DNA of 64,000 nucleotides from an uncultured Paracoccaceae bacterium. GTDB lineage: Bacteria; Pseudomonadota; Alphaproteobacteria; Rhodobacterales; Rhodobacteraceae. The stretch is taken from assembly GCA_947492475.1 (NCBI GenBank), contig CANLNM010000010.1, positions 22,266 to 86,265 on the forward strand. Direction: 5' to 3'. Shown here piece after piece: positions 37,000-46,501 of the stretch; the first letter of the stretch is position 1; each line of letters begins with the position of its first letter. A model generated the notes under the pieces. That model worked only from the letters and a program-made list of their open reading frames with translations, was not told the DNA's origin and made no database searches. The position numbers were made by a program, and so were the translations under genes.

Positions 37000-37851
37000 A
37001 TGTTGCGAAATTTGGACATGACGGCCCTGCGCAGTTTTGTGGCGGTGGCTGATTCTGGGGGGGTGACGCGGGCGGCCGGATTGCTGAATCTGACCCAATC
37101 CGCGGTGTCTATGCAGTTGAAACGACTAGAAGAAAGCCTGGACGCGAACCTGCTTGATCGCACGGGGCGCACCATTGGCCTGACCCCGGCCGGGGAACAA
37201 TTGGTGTCTCAGGCGCGGCAAATTCTGACGTTGAACGATCAAATTGTACGTAAATTGACGTCTCAGGAATTCGAAGGCGAAATTGTATTGGGGGTGCCGC
37301 ATGATGTGGTCTATCCGGCGATTCCTCAGGTCCTGAAACAATTCGCGCGCGACTATCCGCGGGTAAAAGTTCATCTGATTTCGTCGTTTACCCGCCGATT
37401 GAAGGAAATTTTTGCCAAAGGAGAGGCCGATGTCATCCTGTCCACGGAAACCGGTGTGGAATCGGGGGGCGAAACCTTGGCGTCGCGTCGATTGACATGG
37501 GTTGGTGCGCCAAACGGAACCGCATGGAAAGAGCGGCCTTTGCGATTGGCGTTTGAAGAACGCTGCATTTTTCGCGCCGGTGTTCAGCGACGGTTAGATG
37601 AAGCAGGGATCCCTTGGGAAATGGCGGTTGAAAGCAATTCAACTCGCACAATCGAAGCGACGGTGAGCGCGGATTTGGCGATTTACGCCATGTTGGACGG
37701 GACCGAACCGCCTTATTTTGAGCGGATCAATCACAACGGAGCCCTGCCAGAGCTGCGCGACAATCAGATCAACGTCTATCACAGTGATGTGGGCGAAGGC
37801 CCGATTGTCGGGGATTTGGTCAACCTGTTGCGAACCATGATCACGGATTAA
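37000..37851 (+). CDS. LysR family transcriptional regulator
   Basis: A 283-residue regulator with the N-terminal winged helix-turn-helix (LRSFVAVADSGGVTRAAGLLNLTQSAVSMQLKRLEESLDANLL) and a C-terminal ligand-binding domain (IVLGVPHDVVYPAIPQVLKQFARDYPRVKVHL). Start at ATG 37000. It reads away from the DUF1127 gene, which is its most likely target. Its stop overlaps the stop of the quinone oxidoreductase gene on the other strand by four bases. The effector is unknown. Confidence 0.93.
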   Translation: MLRNLDMTALRSFVAVADSGGVTRAAGLLNLTQSAVSMQLKRLEESLDANLLDRTGRTIGLTPAGEQLVSQARQILTLNDQIVRKLTSQEFEGEIVLGVPHDVVYPAIPQVLKQFARDYPRVKVHLISSFTRRLKEIFAKGEADVILSTETGVESGGETLASRRLTWVGAPNGTAWKERPLRLAFEERCIFRAGVQRRLDEAGIPWEMAVESNSTRTIEATVSADLAIYAMLDGTEPPYFERINHNGALPELRDNQINVYHSDVGEGPIVGDLVNLLRTMITD

Positions 37852-38807
37852 GGCGTCACGACAACCTTGCCGGTGGATTTGCGATCTCTGAGCAGGGCCA
37901 GCGCGTCGTCGGCCCGATCCAGCGGCAAAACATGTGATATATGCGGGCTGAGTTTGCCTTGGGCATGCCATTGCATCAGCGTAGCAAGGGAATCGGTCAA
38001 CGCTTGGGGGGCGAATTTCAAATAACCGCCCCAATAAAACCCAATGACATCGACGTTTTTAACCAACAGATGGTTTGCCGGCACCTGAGGCACGTCCCCA
38101 CCGGCAAATCCGATGGCCAGAATACGGGCTTCGCGGTTGCAGGCACGCAGGGCGGTTTTGAACAAATCCCCCCCAATCGCCTCATACACCACGTCCACGC
38201 CCCCAAGGTCCTTTAACTTTTGCAACAAATCCGGATCGCCACTGTCAAAGACGTGATCCGCACCGGCCTGTTGGGCGATGGCGCATTTTTCCGCGCCCCG
38301 TGCCAGACCAATCACGCGCGCCCCCATCCGTTTTCCGATTTCAACCGCAGTCAGACCCACACCGCCCGCTGCCCCCGTGACCAGCAATGTTTCCCCCGGT
38401 TGCAATCGCGCACGACGAGACAACGCAAGGTGGGATGTGCCATAAGCCACCATAAACCCGGCGGCTACGGTGGATGACATGCTATCGGGCACAGGCACGC
38501 AGCGGGAGACGTCAAAACACCCCTGTTCCGCCAGACCACCCTGACCGCCAAAAATAGCCACCCGGGTTCCAATGGCGGGGCCTTTTGTGTCGGGTCCCAG
38601 TTGCGCAACCGTCCCGCAAATCTCTAGGCCGAGGGTAAAGGGCGGCTCTGGGGTGTCTTGGTATTGACCACGCGTCATCAGCAAGTCAGCGAAATTCAAA
38701 CCGCAAGCCTCGACGTTAACCAATACCTCTCCTTTGACGGGAATGGTTAACGGAACATCGACGAGCTGTGGAGGAGTGTCAAAAGACAAGGTCTGATAGG
38801 CGCGCAT
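37848..38807 (-). CDS. NADPH:quinone oxidoreductase family protein
   Basis: Zinc-free medium-chain dehydrogenase, 319 residues. GroES-like N-terminal domain with CGLNFADLLMTRGQYQDTPEPPFTLGLEICGTV, then the Rossmann domain with LLVTGAAGGVGLTAVEIGKRMGARVIGLAR; the AAGGVG form is typical of the quinone oxidoreductase group that uses NADPH. The zinc-ligand cysteines of alcohol dehydrogenases are absent. The substrate could be a quinone or an enoyl compound such as acrylyl-CoA. Confidence 0.9.
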   Translation of the reverse strand: MRAYQTLSFDTPPQLVDVPLTIPVKGEVLVNVEACGLNFADLLMTRGQYQDTPEPPFTLGLEICGTVAQLGPDTKGPAIGTRVAIFGGQGGLAEQGCFDVSRCVPVPDSMSSTVAAGFMVAYGTSHLALSRRARLQPGETLLVTGAAGGVGLTAVEIGKRMGARVIGLARGAEKCAIAQQAGADHVFDSGDPDLLQKLKDLGGVDVVYEAIGGDLFKTALRACNREARILAIGFAGGDVPQVPANHLLVKNVDVIGFYWGGYLKFAPQALTDSLATLMQWHAQGKLSPHISHVLPLDRADDALALLRDRKSTGKVVVTP

Positions 38808-39088
38808 TTGGGGTATTTGTCCATTCTTAGTAGTCTTTATGGGTTATTAGCATGATTTTGCCGACGGGTCTGCGGGATTTCGCCACGCTTCGAAATGATA
38901 TTTAACAAACTTGTGACGCATACCTGTCCTTAAGGGTAGGTTGGGCACTGCAACCGTTGCGTGTTTTTGTTTCATCCTGTCAATGATAGGTCAGAGACCG
39001 ACACGAGTCGGATGGGAGAGGGCCGATGCCCGGCTGCGTAACGAATGAGACTTCGGCGCGCACAACGTGACTAGTAAAGGAAACGAAC

Positions 39089-39457
39089 ATGAAACACCCA
39101 GTTGATGTCCATGTGGGAAAACGCATTCGCCACCGCCGCTGGATGATCGGAACGACACAACAACAGCTTGCTGAAAAAGTTGGGATCAAATTCCAGCAGA
39201 TTCAAAAATACGAAACCGGCATGAACCGCGTCAGCGCGTCTCGGCTCTGGGATATTGCGCACGCATTGGATGTGCCTGTGTCCTTCTTCTTTGAAGGTTT
39301 GGCCGCCGGTGACATGCCCCAGACTGATGGCTCTATGCCCAGCGATATCCTGTCAGATCGCGAAGCGCTTGAACTGCTGCGGTCCTATTACGCGATTCCT
39401 GAAAATCAACGCCGCCGCCTGTTTGATCTGGCGCGTGTTCTGTCAGAAGCCGCTTAA
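39089..39457 (+). CDS. XRE-type helix-turn-helix regulator
   Basis: A 122-residue protein with one HTH_3 domain, VGKRIRHRRWMIGTTQQQLAEKVGIKFQQIQKYETGMNRVSASRLWDIAHALDVPVSFFFEG, and a C-terminal helical tail ending in ALELLRSYYAIPENQRRRLFDLARVLSEAA. This type is common in rhodobacters and rhizobia and is thought to act as a repressor or global regulator. The start follows AAAGGAAACGAAC. A 281 bp non-coding region precedes it with a hairpin at about 38998-39011 (CCGAC, ACGA, GTCGG), probably in its leader. Confidence 0.92.
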   Translation: MKHPVDVHVGKRIRHRRWMIGTTQQQLAEKVGIKFQQIQKYETGMNRVSASRLWDIAHALDVPVSFFFEGLAAGDMPQTDGSMPSDILSDREALELLRSYYAIPENQRRRLFDLARVLSEAA

Positions 39458-39577
39458 TCACACATAATACAAGCCGCCGGGGACATTGTTCCCGGCGCTT
39501 GACCGACAGGTGCGGGACCGCTACCGCTTTGGTAACTTTATCAGAGGCAGGAGCGCGCCAAGCTGCGCAGCGATTTT

Positions 39578-40411
39578 ATGACACGCACCGAAAAGTCCCC
39601 AAAACCACCCCTGACAACCATCGAACAAAACCAAATTGTGCTGGTGGCGCATCGGTTGGCGGATGCGGCTCGTGTTGAAACACTGGCCCATTTTCGCAAC
39701 CAAGCCCTGACCGAAGACAACAAACTGGCCAAAGGGTTTGATCCCGTAACCGTTGGGGATCGCAACGCCGAACGTGCCATGCGCGATATTCTGGATCGTG
39801 ACCGGCCGGACGATGCCATTCTGGGCGAAGAGTTCGGCGCCAAGCCGGGAAAATCCGGTCTGACCTGGGTGTTAGACCCGATTGACGGCACACGTGGGTT
39901 TATATCGGGCACGCCGACTTGGGGCGTTTTGATTTCGATCGCGGATGAAACAGGCCCGCTTTATGGGATCATCGATCAGCCCTATATTGGCGAACGTTTT
40001 GAGGGTGGCTTTGGCCGTGCTGATATGAACGGACCGCAGGGACCGCGCAAATTATGCAGCCACGCGCCGCGGGATTTATCCGATGCGATTGTGTTGTCGA
40101 CCTTTCCCGAAATCAACACCCCCCGTGATCAGCAAGGGTTCCAAGCCGTTGCAAGCAAAGCGAAATTAACCCGCTATGGGATGGATTGTTACGGATATGC
40201 TTTGATCGCGACCGGGCAGGTGGATCTGGTGATCGAGGCAGGATTGCAGGCCTATGACATCCAAGCCCCCATCGCCGTGGTGCAGGCCGCAGGGGGCGTG
40301 GTGACCAATTGGCGCGGCGACCCCGCCCACCAAGGCGGTCAGGTGATCGCTGCGGCCAATGCCCAAATTCACGCACAAGCCTTGGCGATTTTGGCCCCGT
40401 TTGCTGACTAA
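39578..40411 (+). CDS. hisN: Histidinol-phosphatase (inositol monophosphatase family)
   Basis: Magnesium-dependent phosphatase of 277 residues in the HisN group that removes phosphate from histidinol phosphate in His synthesis. The metal site is seen in FDPVTVGDRNAERAMRDIL, ILGEEFG, WVLDPIDGTRGFISG and AYDIQAPIAVVQAAGG; the last two forms (DGTRGFISG, DIQA) are those of histidinol-phosphatase rather than general inositol phosphatases. ATG at 39578. It could also dephosphorylate other sugar or inositol phosphates. Confidence 0.88.
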   Translation: MTRTEKSPKPPLTTIEQNQIVLVAHRLADAARVETLAHFRNQALTEDNKLAKGFDPVTVGDRNAERAMRDILDRDRPDDAILGEEFGAKPGKSGLTWVLDPIDGTRGFISGTPTWGVLISIADETGPLYGIIDQPYIGERFEGGFGRADMNGPQGPRKLCSHAPRDLSDAIVLSTFPEINTPRDQQGFQAVASKAKLTRYGMDCYGYALIATGQVDLVIEAGLQAYDIQAPIAVVQAAGGVVTNWRGDPAHQGGQVIAAANAQIHAQALAILAPFAD

Positions 40412-40492
40412 ACACCGCATTTAGCGGCGGCAGGGGGACCGGTGCGACGGTTTCCCCCTTTTCTAAATCACACCAGCAAGGCACAAACAGGC

Positions 40493-42280
40493 ATGACCCA
40501 AGATCAAATCCTGCTGTTCACCCTATTCGCTGTTGTCTTTGGCATGTTGCTATGGGGGCGCTATCGCTATGATCTGGTGGCGTTTTCTGCGTTGATGATC
40601 GCCGTCGTTCTGGGCTTGGTTCCGTCCAAAGACGCCTTTGCCGGGTTCGGCCATCCAGCGACATTGGTGGTGGCTTTGGTCTTGGTTGTGTCGGCCGGGC
40701 TAGTGCGGTCCGGGGCGGTGCATTTGATCACCCGCACATTGGTGTCGCCCAACACGCCGCTGGGTGGGCATATCACTTTGATGGGTCTGATCGGTGGGGT
40801 TCTGTCGGCGTTTATGAACAATGTCGCGGCGCTGGCGCTGTTGATGCCGGTTGATATGCAAACCGCCCGCAAAGCAGGCCGCGCACCGGGGCTGAGCCTG
40901 ATGCCGCTGTCCTTTGCCACCATTCTGGGCGGCATGGTCACGTTGATTGGCACGCCGCCCAACATCATCATCGCCGCCATCCGCGAGGACCAATTGGGCG
41001 AACCGTTTGGGATGTTTGATTTTGCCCCCGTGGGCGGGATCGCGGCCATCACGGGGCTGATTTTTGTCGCATTGATCGGCTGGCGATTGATCCCCAAAGC
41101 CGCCACCGAAAACGACGCCGCCAAAAAGCTGATGGAAACATCTGCCTATATCGCGGAATTGGCCGTGCCTGAGGGGAACAAAAAGCTGGGCCAGAAACTG
41201 TCTGATCTGGACGAAGACGCCGCCAAGGCAGATGTGGGCATTTTGGGGCTCATTCGGGATGGCAAACGTCGGTTTGGGGCAGGGCGCAATGTGACGCTAA
41301 AGGCGGGTGATATTTTGATCCTAGAGGCCGCGCCAGATGCGTTGGACGAATTTCGCGTAGCCCTAAACCTTGAATTCATTGATGAAAGCCGCAAAGAAAT
41401 CGTCGCCGGTGAGGCGGACGGTCTGTCCTTGATCGAAGTGGTTGTGCCGCGTGATGCGCGGATCGCTGGCAAAACATCCCAAGCGGTGGGGCTGCATTGG
41501 CGGCAGCGATCCGTATTGGTCGGCATTTCCCGTCAGGGCAAACGGATCACATCGCAATTGCGCCGCACCATCATCAAACCCGGTGATATTTTGCTGCTTT
41601 TGGCCCCGTCTGACCGGGCTGATGCGGTCGCGGATTGGCTGGGCTGTTTGCCATTGGCGGATCGCGGTCTGACGGTAACGGAAAACTCAAAAATCTGGTT
41701 GGCCATTGGGTTATTTGCAGGTGCTGTGGCTGCGGCGTCGTTCGGGTTCATCTACCTGCCGGTCGCCTTGGGCTTGGTGGTTGTTGCCTATGTTTTGACG
41801 CGCATTGTGCCGCTGGCAGAACTCTATGATCACATCGAATGGCCGGTGGTAGTGTTGCTGGGGTCAATGATCCCACTTGGCGCCGCCCTAGAGGCATCGG
41901 GGGGGACTGAATTGATCGCCGGTGGCTTGCTAAACCTCACGGACGGCTTGCCTGCTTGGATGATCCTGACATTGCTGATGGTGGTGACCATGACCCTGTC
42001 GGATGTGTTAAACAACACGGCCACGGCCATTGTCGCCGCGCCAATCGGCATCCAAATGGCACAGAGCTTGGGCGTGTCACCCGATCCGTTTTTGATGGCT
42101 GTGGCCATTGCCGCTTCGGCGGCGTTCCTCACCCCAATTGGCCATAAAAACAATACCTTGATCCTTGGCCCCGGCGGCTATCGGTTCGGCGATTATTGGC
42201 GAATGGGGCTGCCGCTGGAAATCTTGGTTGTTGCGGTTTCGATCCCATCCATACTGGTTTTTTGGCCGCTATCAGGCTAA
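40493..42280 (+). CDS. SLC13-type carrier with two TrkA-C domains (first copy)
   Basis: Inner membrane sodium-coupled anion carrier of the DASS/SLC13 superfamily, 595 residues, with helices at both ends and two TrkA-C (RCK-C) domains in the middle (about residues 210-410; the second contains GKTSQAVGLHWRQRSVLVGISRQGK and KPGDILLLLA). Family segments FMNNVAALALLMPV near helix 4 and LSDVLNNTATAIVAAPIG towards the end carry the paired SNT-like sodium-site motifs. The substrate may be sulfate or dicarboxylate. Start at ATG 40493. A glutamine amidotransferase gene follows 9 bp later. Confidence 0.87.
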   Translation: MTQDQILLFTLFAVVFGMLLWGRYRYDLVAFSALMIAVVLGLVPSKDAFAGFGHPATLVVALVLVVSAGLVRSGAVHLITRTLVSPNTPLGGHITLMGLIGGVLSAFMNNVAALALLMPVDMQTARKAGRAPGLSLMPLSFATILGGMVTLIGTPPNIIIAAIREDQLGEPFGMFDFAPVGGIAAITGLIFVALIGWRLIPKAATENDAAKKLMETSAYIAELAVPEGNKKLGQKLSDLDEDAAKADVGILGLIRDGKRRFGAGRNVTLKAGDILILEAAPDALDEFRVALNLEFIDESRKEIVAGEADGLSLIEVVVPRDARIAGKTSQAVGLHWRQRSVLVGISRQGKRITSQLRRTIIKPGDILLLLAPSDRADAVADWLGCLPLADRGLTVTENSKIWLAIGLFAGAVAAASFGFIYLPVALGLVVVAYVLTRIVPLAELYDHIEWPVVVLLGSMIPLGAALEASGGTELIAGGLLNLTDGLPAWMILTLLMVVTMTLSDVLNNTATAIVAAPIGIQMAQSLGVSPDPFLMAVAIAASAAFLTPIGHKNNTLILGPGGYRFGDYWRMGLPLEILVVAVSIPSILVFWPLSG

Positions 42281-42289
42281 GGCAGGCCC

Positions 42290-43024
42290 ATGAAAAAGTT
42301 TTTGATCCTGCAATTGCGCCCCGAGGCCGAAGTTTCGGACGATGAATTTACCGCCATCCTCAGAAAAGGTGGTCTGACGGCGGATCAAACCCATCGGATT
42401 CGGTTGGATATCGAAGATATTCCATCATCGTTGAACGTGACGGATTATGCCGGTGTGATTGTTGGCGGCGGGCCGGGCTGTGTGTCTGACAGCCCCGCGC
42501 AGAAAACCCCGATGGAGGCCCGGATCGAAGCCGAAGTCCTGGGACTGATGCCGCAGATTATTGAACAAGATCATCCCTTTATGGGCTGTTGTTACGGGAT
42601 CGGCATTCTGGCGCATCATCTGGGGGCCGATGTCAATAAATCCCAATACGGCGAATCTGTCGGCCCGACGATCTGTCAGATGACCGATGCAGGCGCGCAG
42701 GATCCGATGTTGGCGAATATGCCGTCGACGTTTTCGGCCTTTGTTGGCCACAAAGAAGCGGTGCAACACCTGCCAGACGGCTGCGTGCATTTGCTGGCCT
42801 CTGATCCGTGCCCGTTTCAAATGATCCGCCATGGTCAGAACGTCTATGCCACCCAATTCCACCCCGAAGCGGATGCAGACGGGTTTGAAACGCGCATTAA
42901 GTTCTACAAAGACAAAGGCTATTTCGACCCCGCTGATGCAGGCAAGTTGATCGATATGTGCCGCGCTTCGGATGTGGTTGAGCCAGAAAAAATCCTACGG
43001 AATTTTGTGCAGCGCTATCGCTAA
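42290..43024 (+). CDS. Class I glutamine amidotransferase
   Basis: A 244-residue GATase with the catalytic cysteine in FMGCCYGIGILA (Cys101), and the histidine-glutamate pair in TQFHPEAD. GMP-synthase-like. No synthase domain is attached, so its ammonia acceptor must be a partner protein or it acts as a gamma-glutamyl hydrolase. The start is 9 bp after the stop of the upstream carrier gene; a second carrier lies downstream on the opposite strand. Confidence 0.85.
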   Translation: MKKFLILQLRPEAEVSDDEFTAILRKGGLTADQTHRIRLDIEDIPSSLNVTDYAGVIVGGGPGCVSDSPAQKTPMEARIEAEVLGLMPQIIEQDHPFMGCCYGIGILAHHLGADVNKSQYGESVGPTICQMTDAGAQDPMLANMPSTFSAFVGHKEAVQHLPDGCVHLLASDPCPFQMIRHGQNVYATQFHPEADADGFETRIKFYKDKGYFDPADAGKLIDMCRASDVVEPEKILRNFVQRYR

Positions 43025-43058
43025 GCCCTTGGCGAGAACCTTTGGCCCAACAACACCG

Positions 43059-44840
43059 CTATAGCGGCCATAAAAACGGGATCGCGGCCGAGGCAAGCAA
43101 CCCAATGCTGAGGTTCAGCGGGATGCCCACGCGCATGAAATCGCTGAATTTATAGCCGCCGGGACCGTAAACTAACGTGTTGGTCTGATAGCCAATTGGC
43201 GTGGCAAAACTGGCTGATGCGGCCACCATCACCGCCACAACCAAGGGCCGCGGGTCAAGTCCAAGAGCGGTTGCCAAACCGATGGCAATGGGCGTCACCA
43301 CCACGGCAACGGCATTGTTGGACACCAATTCGGTCAACACGGATGTCAGCAAATACACCGCCCAAACAATCAGGAACGGCGGCAACATGCCCACATAGGG
43401 CGCGACGGCATTGACCAGCATTTCAACGGCGCCCGACGATTCCAGCCCGGCCCCAATGGCCAGCATGGAAAAAATCAGCGCCAATAGGCGGCCCTCGACA
43501 AAGGAAAACGCCTCTTCTGCGTCGATGCAGCGGGTGATCAGGACCAAGGTCATGGCCAGCACTGACAGCGCAAAAATCGGCGCGACACCCAGCGCGGCCA
43601 ACACCACAATCCCGATCAGCGCTGCGATCACAATCGGCGCATGGGCACGGCGAAATGCCCGTGCGGATGGGTGCGAAACGTCGACCAGATCCATATCGCT
43701 GGCCAGCCGCTGGATGTCCTCTGGGGACCCTTCCAGCAACAATGTGTCGCCCACGCGCACGGTCAGATCATCCAATTGGCGACCGATGTTTTGATTGCGC
43801 CGATGCACCGCCAAAACATAGACCCCAAATCGACGCCGCAATCGCAGTGCGCCCAATGTGCGCCCCACCATTTTACAGCCCGGTGTGATCAAAACTTCAA
43901 CGGTTTGGGTTTCAACCGCGCTGACTTGGTCGACGCGTTTCAGGGATTTATTGCGTTGCAAGCTCAGCAATTCGGTCATTGCGGTGCGCAAAACCACCCG
44001 GTCGCCAACCTGCAATTGCACCGCCTTCAAATCGCGCCGCAGGGATGTATCGCCGCGCACCACATCGACCAGCCGCACGCCTTCGCGTTTGAACAATTGC
44101 ACGCCAATCGCGTCGCGTCCGATCAGGTTGCTGTCGGGGGGGATCACGGCCTCGGTGAAAAACCGCATTTTGGATCGATCCGACAATAGGTTCGCCATGC
44201 TGTCGCGATCAGGCAGCAGGCGTGGCGCAATAAAGCGCAAATAAATCATGCCCCAGATCACCAAAATGATCGCCAGCGGCGTGACCTCAAAGATGGAAAA
44301 ACCGTCCAATCCCTGCGCGCGCGCAACCCCGTCCACCAACAGGTTAGTTGACGTCCCGATCAGCGTCAATGTCCCGCCCAGAATGGCCGCATATGACAGC
44401 GGTATCAACAACTTAGAGGCCGACAAATCCATCGTGCGCGCCAGCTGCACAAAGACTGGGATCATCACCACAACCACCGGCGTGTTGGACACAATCGCCG
44501 AGCTGAGGACGACAAATCCCATCAATCCCCCCAGCGCCAATGCCGGGCGGGTTTTGGCATGCCGCGTGGCAAAGCTGGTCAGGTTTTCCAACGCGCCGGT
44601 GCGCACCAAGGCGCCCATGATCACAAACATCGCCGCAATCGTCCACGGCGCGGGGTTGGCCAAAACCGGCAACGCCAATTCATAGGGCAGCACCCCGGTG
44701 ATCAGCATCATCGACACGCCTGTCATCGCCACAACTTCGGTTGGGAATGTTTCGCGCAAAAACAGAATGAACATCACCAAAACGATGGTCAGGGCCAACA
44801 CGGCCTCGCCGGTTTGGGAAAGTGCAAAAATATCAGTCAT
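43059..44840 (-). CDS. SLC13-type carrier with two TrkA-C domains (second copy)
   Basis: Second member of the same carrier family as the gene at 40493-42280, 593 residues and the same architecture: helices, two TrkA-C domains (KFREGVRLVDVV-like FKREGVRLVDVVRGD and VGRTLGALRLRRRFGVYVLAVHRRNQ), then helices with LTELVSNNAVAVVVTPIAIGLA. Here the paired motif reads SNTPVVVVMIPVF near helix 4 and SNNAVAVV later, so both differ from the first copy. It is convergent with the amidotransferase gene (35 bp between stops). Substrate unknown, possibly sulfate. Confidence 0.87.
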   Translation of the reverse strand: MTDIFALSQTGEAVLALTIVLVMFILFLRETFPTEVVAMTGVSMMLITGVLPYELALPVLANPAPWTIAAMFVIMGALVRTGALENLTSFATRHAKTRPALALGGLMGFVVLSSAIVSNTPVVVVMIPVFVQLARTMDLSASKLLIPLSYAAILGGTLTLIGTSTNLLVDGVARAQGLDGFSIFEVTPLAIILVIWGMIYLRFIAPRLLPDRDSMANLLSDRSKMRFFTEAVIPPDSNLIGRDAIGVQLFKREGVRLVDVVRGDTSLRRDLKAVQLQVGDRVVLRTAMTELLSLQRNKSLKRVDQVSAVETQTVEVLITPGCKMVGRTLGALRLRRRFGVYVLAVHRRNQNIGRQLDDLTVRVGDTLLLEGSPEDIQRLASDMDLVDVSHPSARAFRRAHAPIVIAALIGIVVLAALGVAPIFALSVLAMTLVLITRCIDAEEAFSFVEGRLLALIFSMLAIGAGLESSGAVEMLVNAVAPYVGMLPPFLIVWAVYLLTSVLTELVSNNAVAVVVTPIAIGLATALGLDPRPLVVAVMVAASASFATPIGYQTNTLVYGPGGYKFSDFMRVGIPLNLSIGLLASAAIPFLWPL

Positions 44841-45044
44841 CTAAGCTCTTGCCCATCGCTGTGATCAATCCAAGGTTCCAATGAACTTCGGTGATTTTAC
44901 GCGGCTGGCCCCTAAGGACAAGCACAAGATCACACCGGCTCTGCATTCCCGGTTTCCTGTGACTTAAATCAGTTAAATTTTCGCGAAACCGCGTTTTTTG
45001 TTGGCAAAAATACGCATCGGTAGAAAATCGCCGGGATCAATGCC

Positions 45045-45860
45045 CTAATTCGGCCCCGCGGGGGCCAGTCGGCCACCCTGGCGCACCATTTCCACTCGGG
45101 TGGCTTTGCCGGTGCGGTCATCGGTTTCCACATATAGGCCAGACAATGTGGCATCCCCCAGTGCGGGGCTGAACCGATCCTTTGGCATGCCAGTGATAAA
45201 CCGGCGCAATGGTTCGGTTTTTTCCATACCGATCACGGAATTATAGTCGCCACACATGCCAGCATCGGTCTGAAACGCCGTGCCACCGTTTAGGATCTGC
45301 GCATCACCCGTCGGGACATGGGTATGCGTGCCAACCACGATGCTGGCGCGGCCATCGCAATAATGCCCCATGGCCATTTTTTCAGATGTGGCTTCGCAAT
45401 GCATGTCGATCAGGCTGGCCTGCACCATGCCACCCATGGGATGAGCTTTCATCACGGTATCAACCGCTGAAAACGGATCATCAAACGGGCGTTTCATGAA
45501 CACTTGGCCCAAAACCTGCGCGACCAGAACCTTGCGGCCATTGGTGGCGGCAAACACGCGCGCGCCTTTGCCCGGTGCAGATTTGGAGAAATTCAGCGGA
45601 CGAATGATGCGCGGTTCCTGTTCGGAAAACTGCAGCATGTCCTTTTGATCAAAGGCATGATCGCCCAGCGTGATCACATCGGCGCCTGCTTCTAGGATAA
45701 GTTTGGCGTGATTGCCCGACAGGCCCATGCCGCCGGTGGCGTTTTCGCCATTGACCACAACAAAATCCAGCCGCCATTCCTGCCGCAGCTTAGGAAGGTG
45801 GTGGGTAATGGCAGCGCGCCCCGCGCGGCCCATGACATCGCCTAGAAACATAATACGCAT
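45045..45860 (-). CDS. ymdB: Metallophosphoesterase, YmdB family
   Basis: A 271-residue cytoplasmic phosphoesterase of the TIGR00282 type. Metal-binding motifs: FLGDVMGRAGR, VVNGENATGG, ITLGDHAFDQKD and VGTHTHVPTGDAQIL. In Bacillus the family member cleaves cyclic nucleotides and affects biofilm; the role in this group is unknown. It is on the same strand as the cyclo-ligase gene upstream, with an 83 bp gap. Confidence 0.93.
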   Translation of the reverse strand: MRIMFLGDVMGRAGRAAITHHLPKLRQEWRLDFVVVNGENATGGMGLSGNHAKLILEAGADVITLGDHAFDQKDMLQFSEQEPRIIRPLNFSKSAPGKGARVFAATNGRKVLVAQVLGQVFMKRPFDDPFSAVDTVMKAHPMGGMVQASLIDMHCEATSEKMAMGHYCDGRASIVVGTHTHVPTGDAQILNGGTAFQTDAGMCGDYNSVIGMEKTEPLRRFITGMPKDRFSPALGDATLSGLYVETDDRTGKATRVEMVRQGGRLAPAGPN

Positions 45861-45943
45861 GCAGGGCGTTTAATTCGGGTTGTGACCGGGGGCAAGGGGG
45901 GCGCGTGTCGCAGGCTGGATTGCCGCGCGGCTGTGCCCAAAGC

Positions 45944-46501
45944 TTAGCTGAATTCGATGATTTCACGTTCGGTGATCATCATATCCAGCGGCTGATCGGT
46001 GGGTTCCAGCGGCAAATCCTCTGCCTCTTGGGCCGCAAAGGCAAACCCGATCGCCAGCGCTGGACCATTGGCGCGCAGGCCCTCCAAGGTGCGGTCATAG
46101 AACCCACCGCCATAGCCCAAACGGCCGCCATTGCGATCAAACGCCACCAGAGGCACGATCAGGATTTGCGGCGTGATCAGGGTTTCTGTGGCGGGAATAC
46201 GCGCCCCAAACGGACCGTCGATCAAGTCACAGCCCGGTTCCCATTGCGAAAACACCAATGGCTGGCCTGCACCGCGGATCACGGGGATGCCAACGGGGCC
46301 GTGGGCGGCGGCTTCTTCCATGGCGGGCAGGGGGGATATTTCGGTGCGGATCGGCATGAACCCCGACAGGGGCACGCCGCGATAGCCGGCCAAAACCGAC
46401 GACAACAGCGCCGCAGAGCCCAGCCCGGCATCAAAGGCACCTTTGCGCCGTTCAAAGGCAGCCTTGCGGGCGGCGTTTTTTATTTCGATCAGATTGGTCA
46501 T
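45944..46501 (-). CDS. 5-formyltetrahydrofolate cyclo-ligase
   Basis: A 185-residue enzyme that uses ATP to turn 5-formyl-THF into 5,10-methenyl-THF, recovering the folate trapped by side reactions. The ATP and substrate signature GRLGYGGGFYDRTLE is intact. FMPIRTEISPLPAM is the N-terminal substrate segment. The start overlaps the mgtE stop by four bases. It functionally complements the fhs/folD block at 22-26 kb. Confidence 0.92.
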   Translation of the reverse strand: MTNLIEIKNAARKAAFERRKGAFDAGLGSAALLSSVLAGYRGVPLSGFMPIRTEISPLPAMEEAAAHGPVGIPVIRGAGQPLVFSQWEPGCDLIDGPFGARIPATETLITPQILIVPLVAFDRNGGRLGYGGGFYDRTLEGLRANGPALAIGFAFAAQEAEDLPLEPTDQPLDMMITEREIIEFS

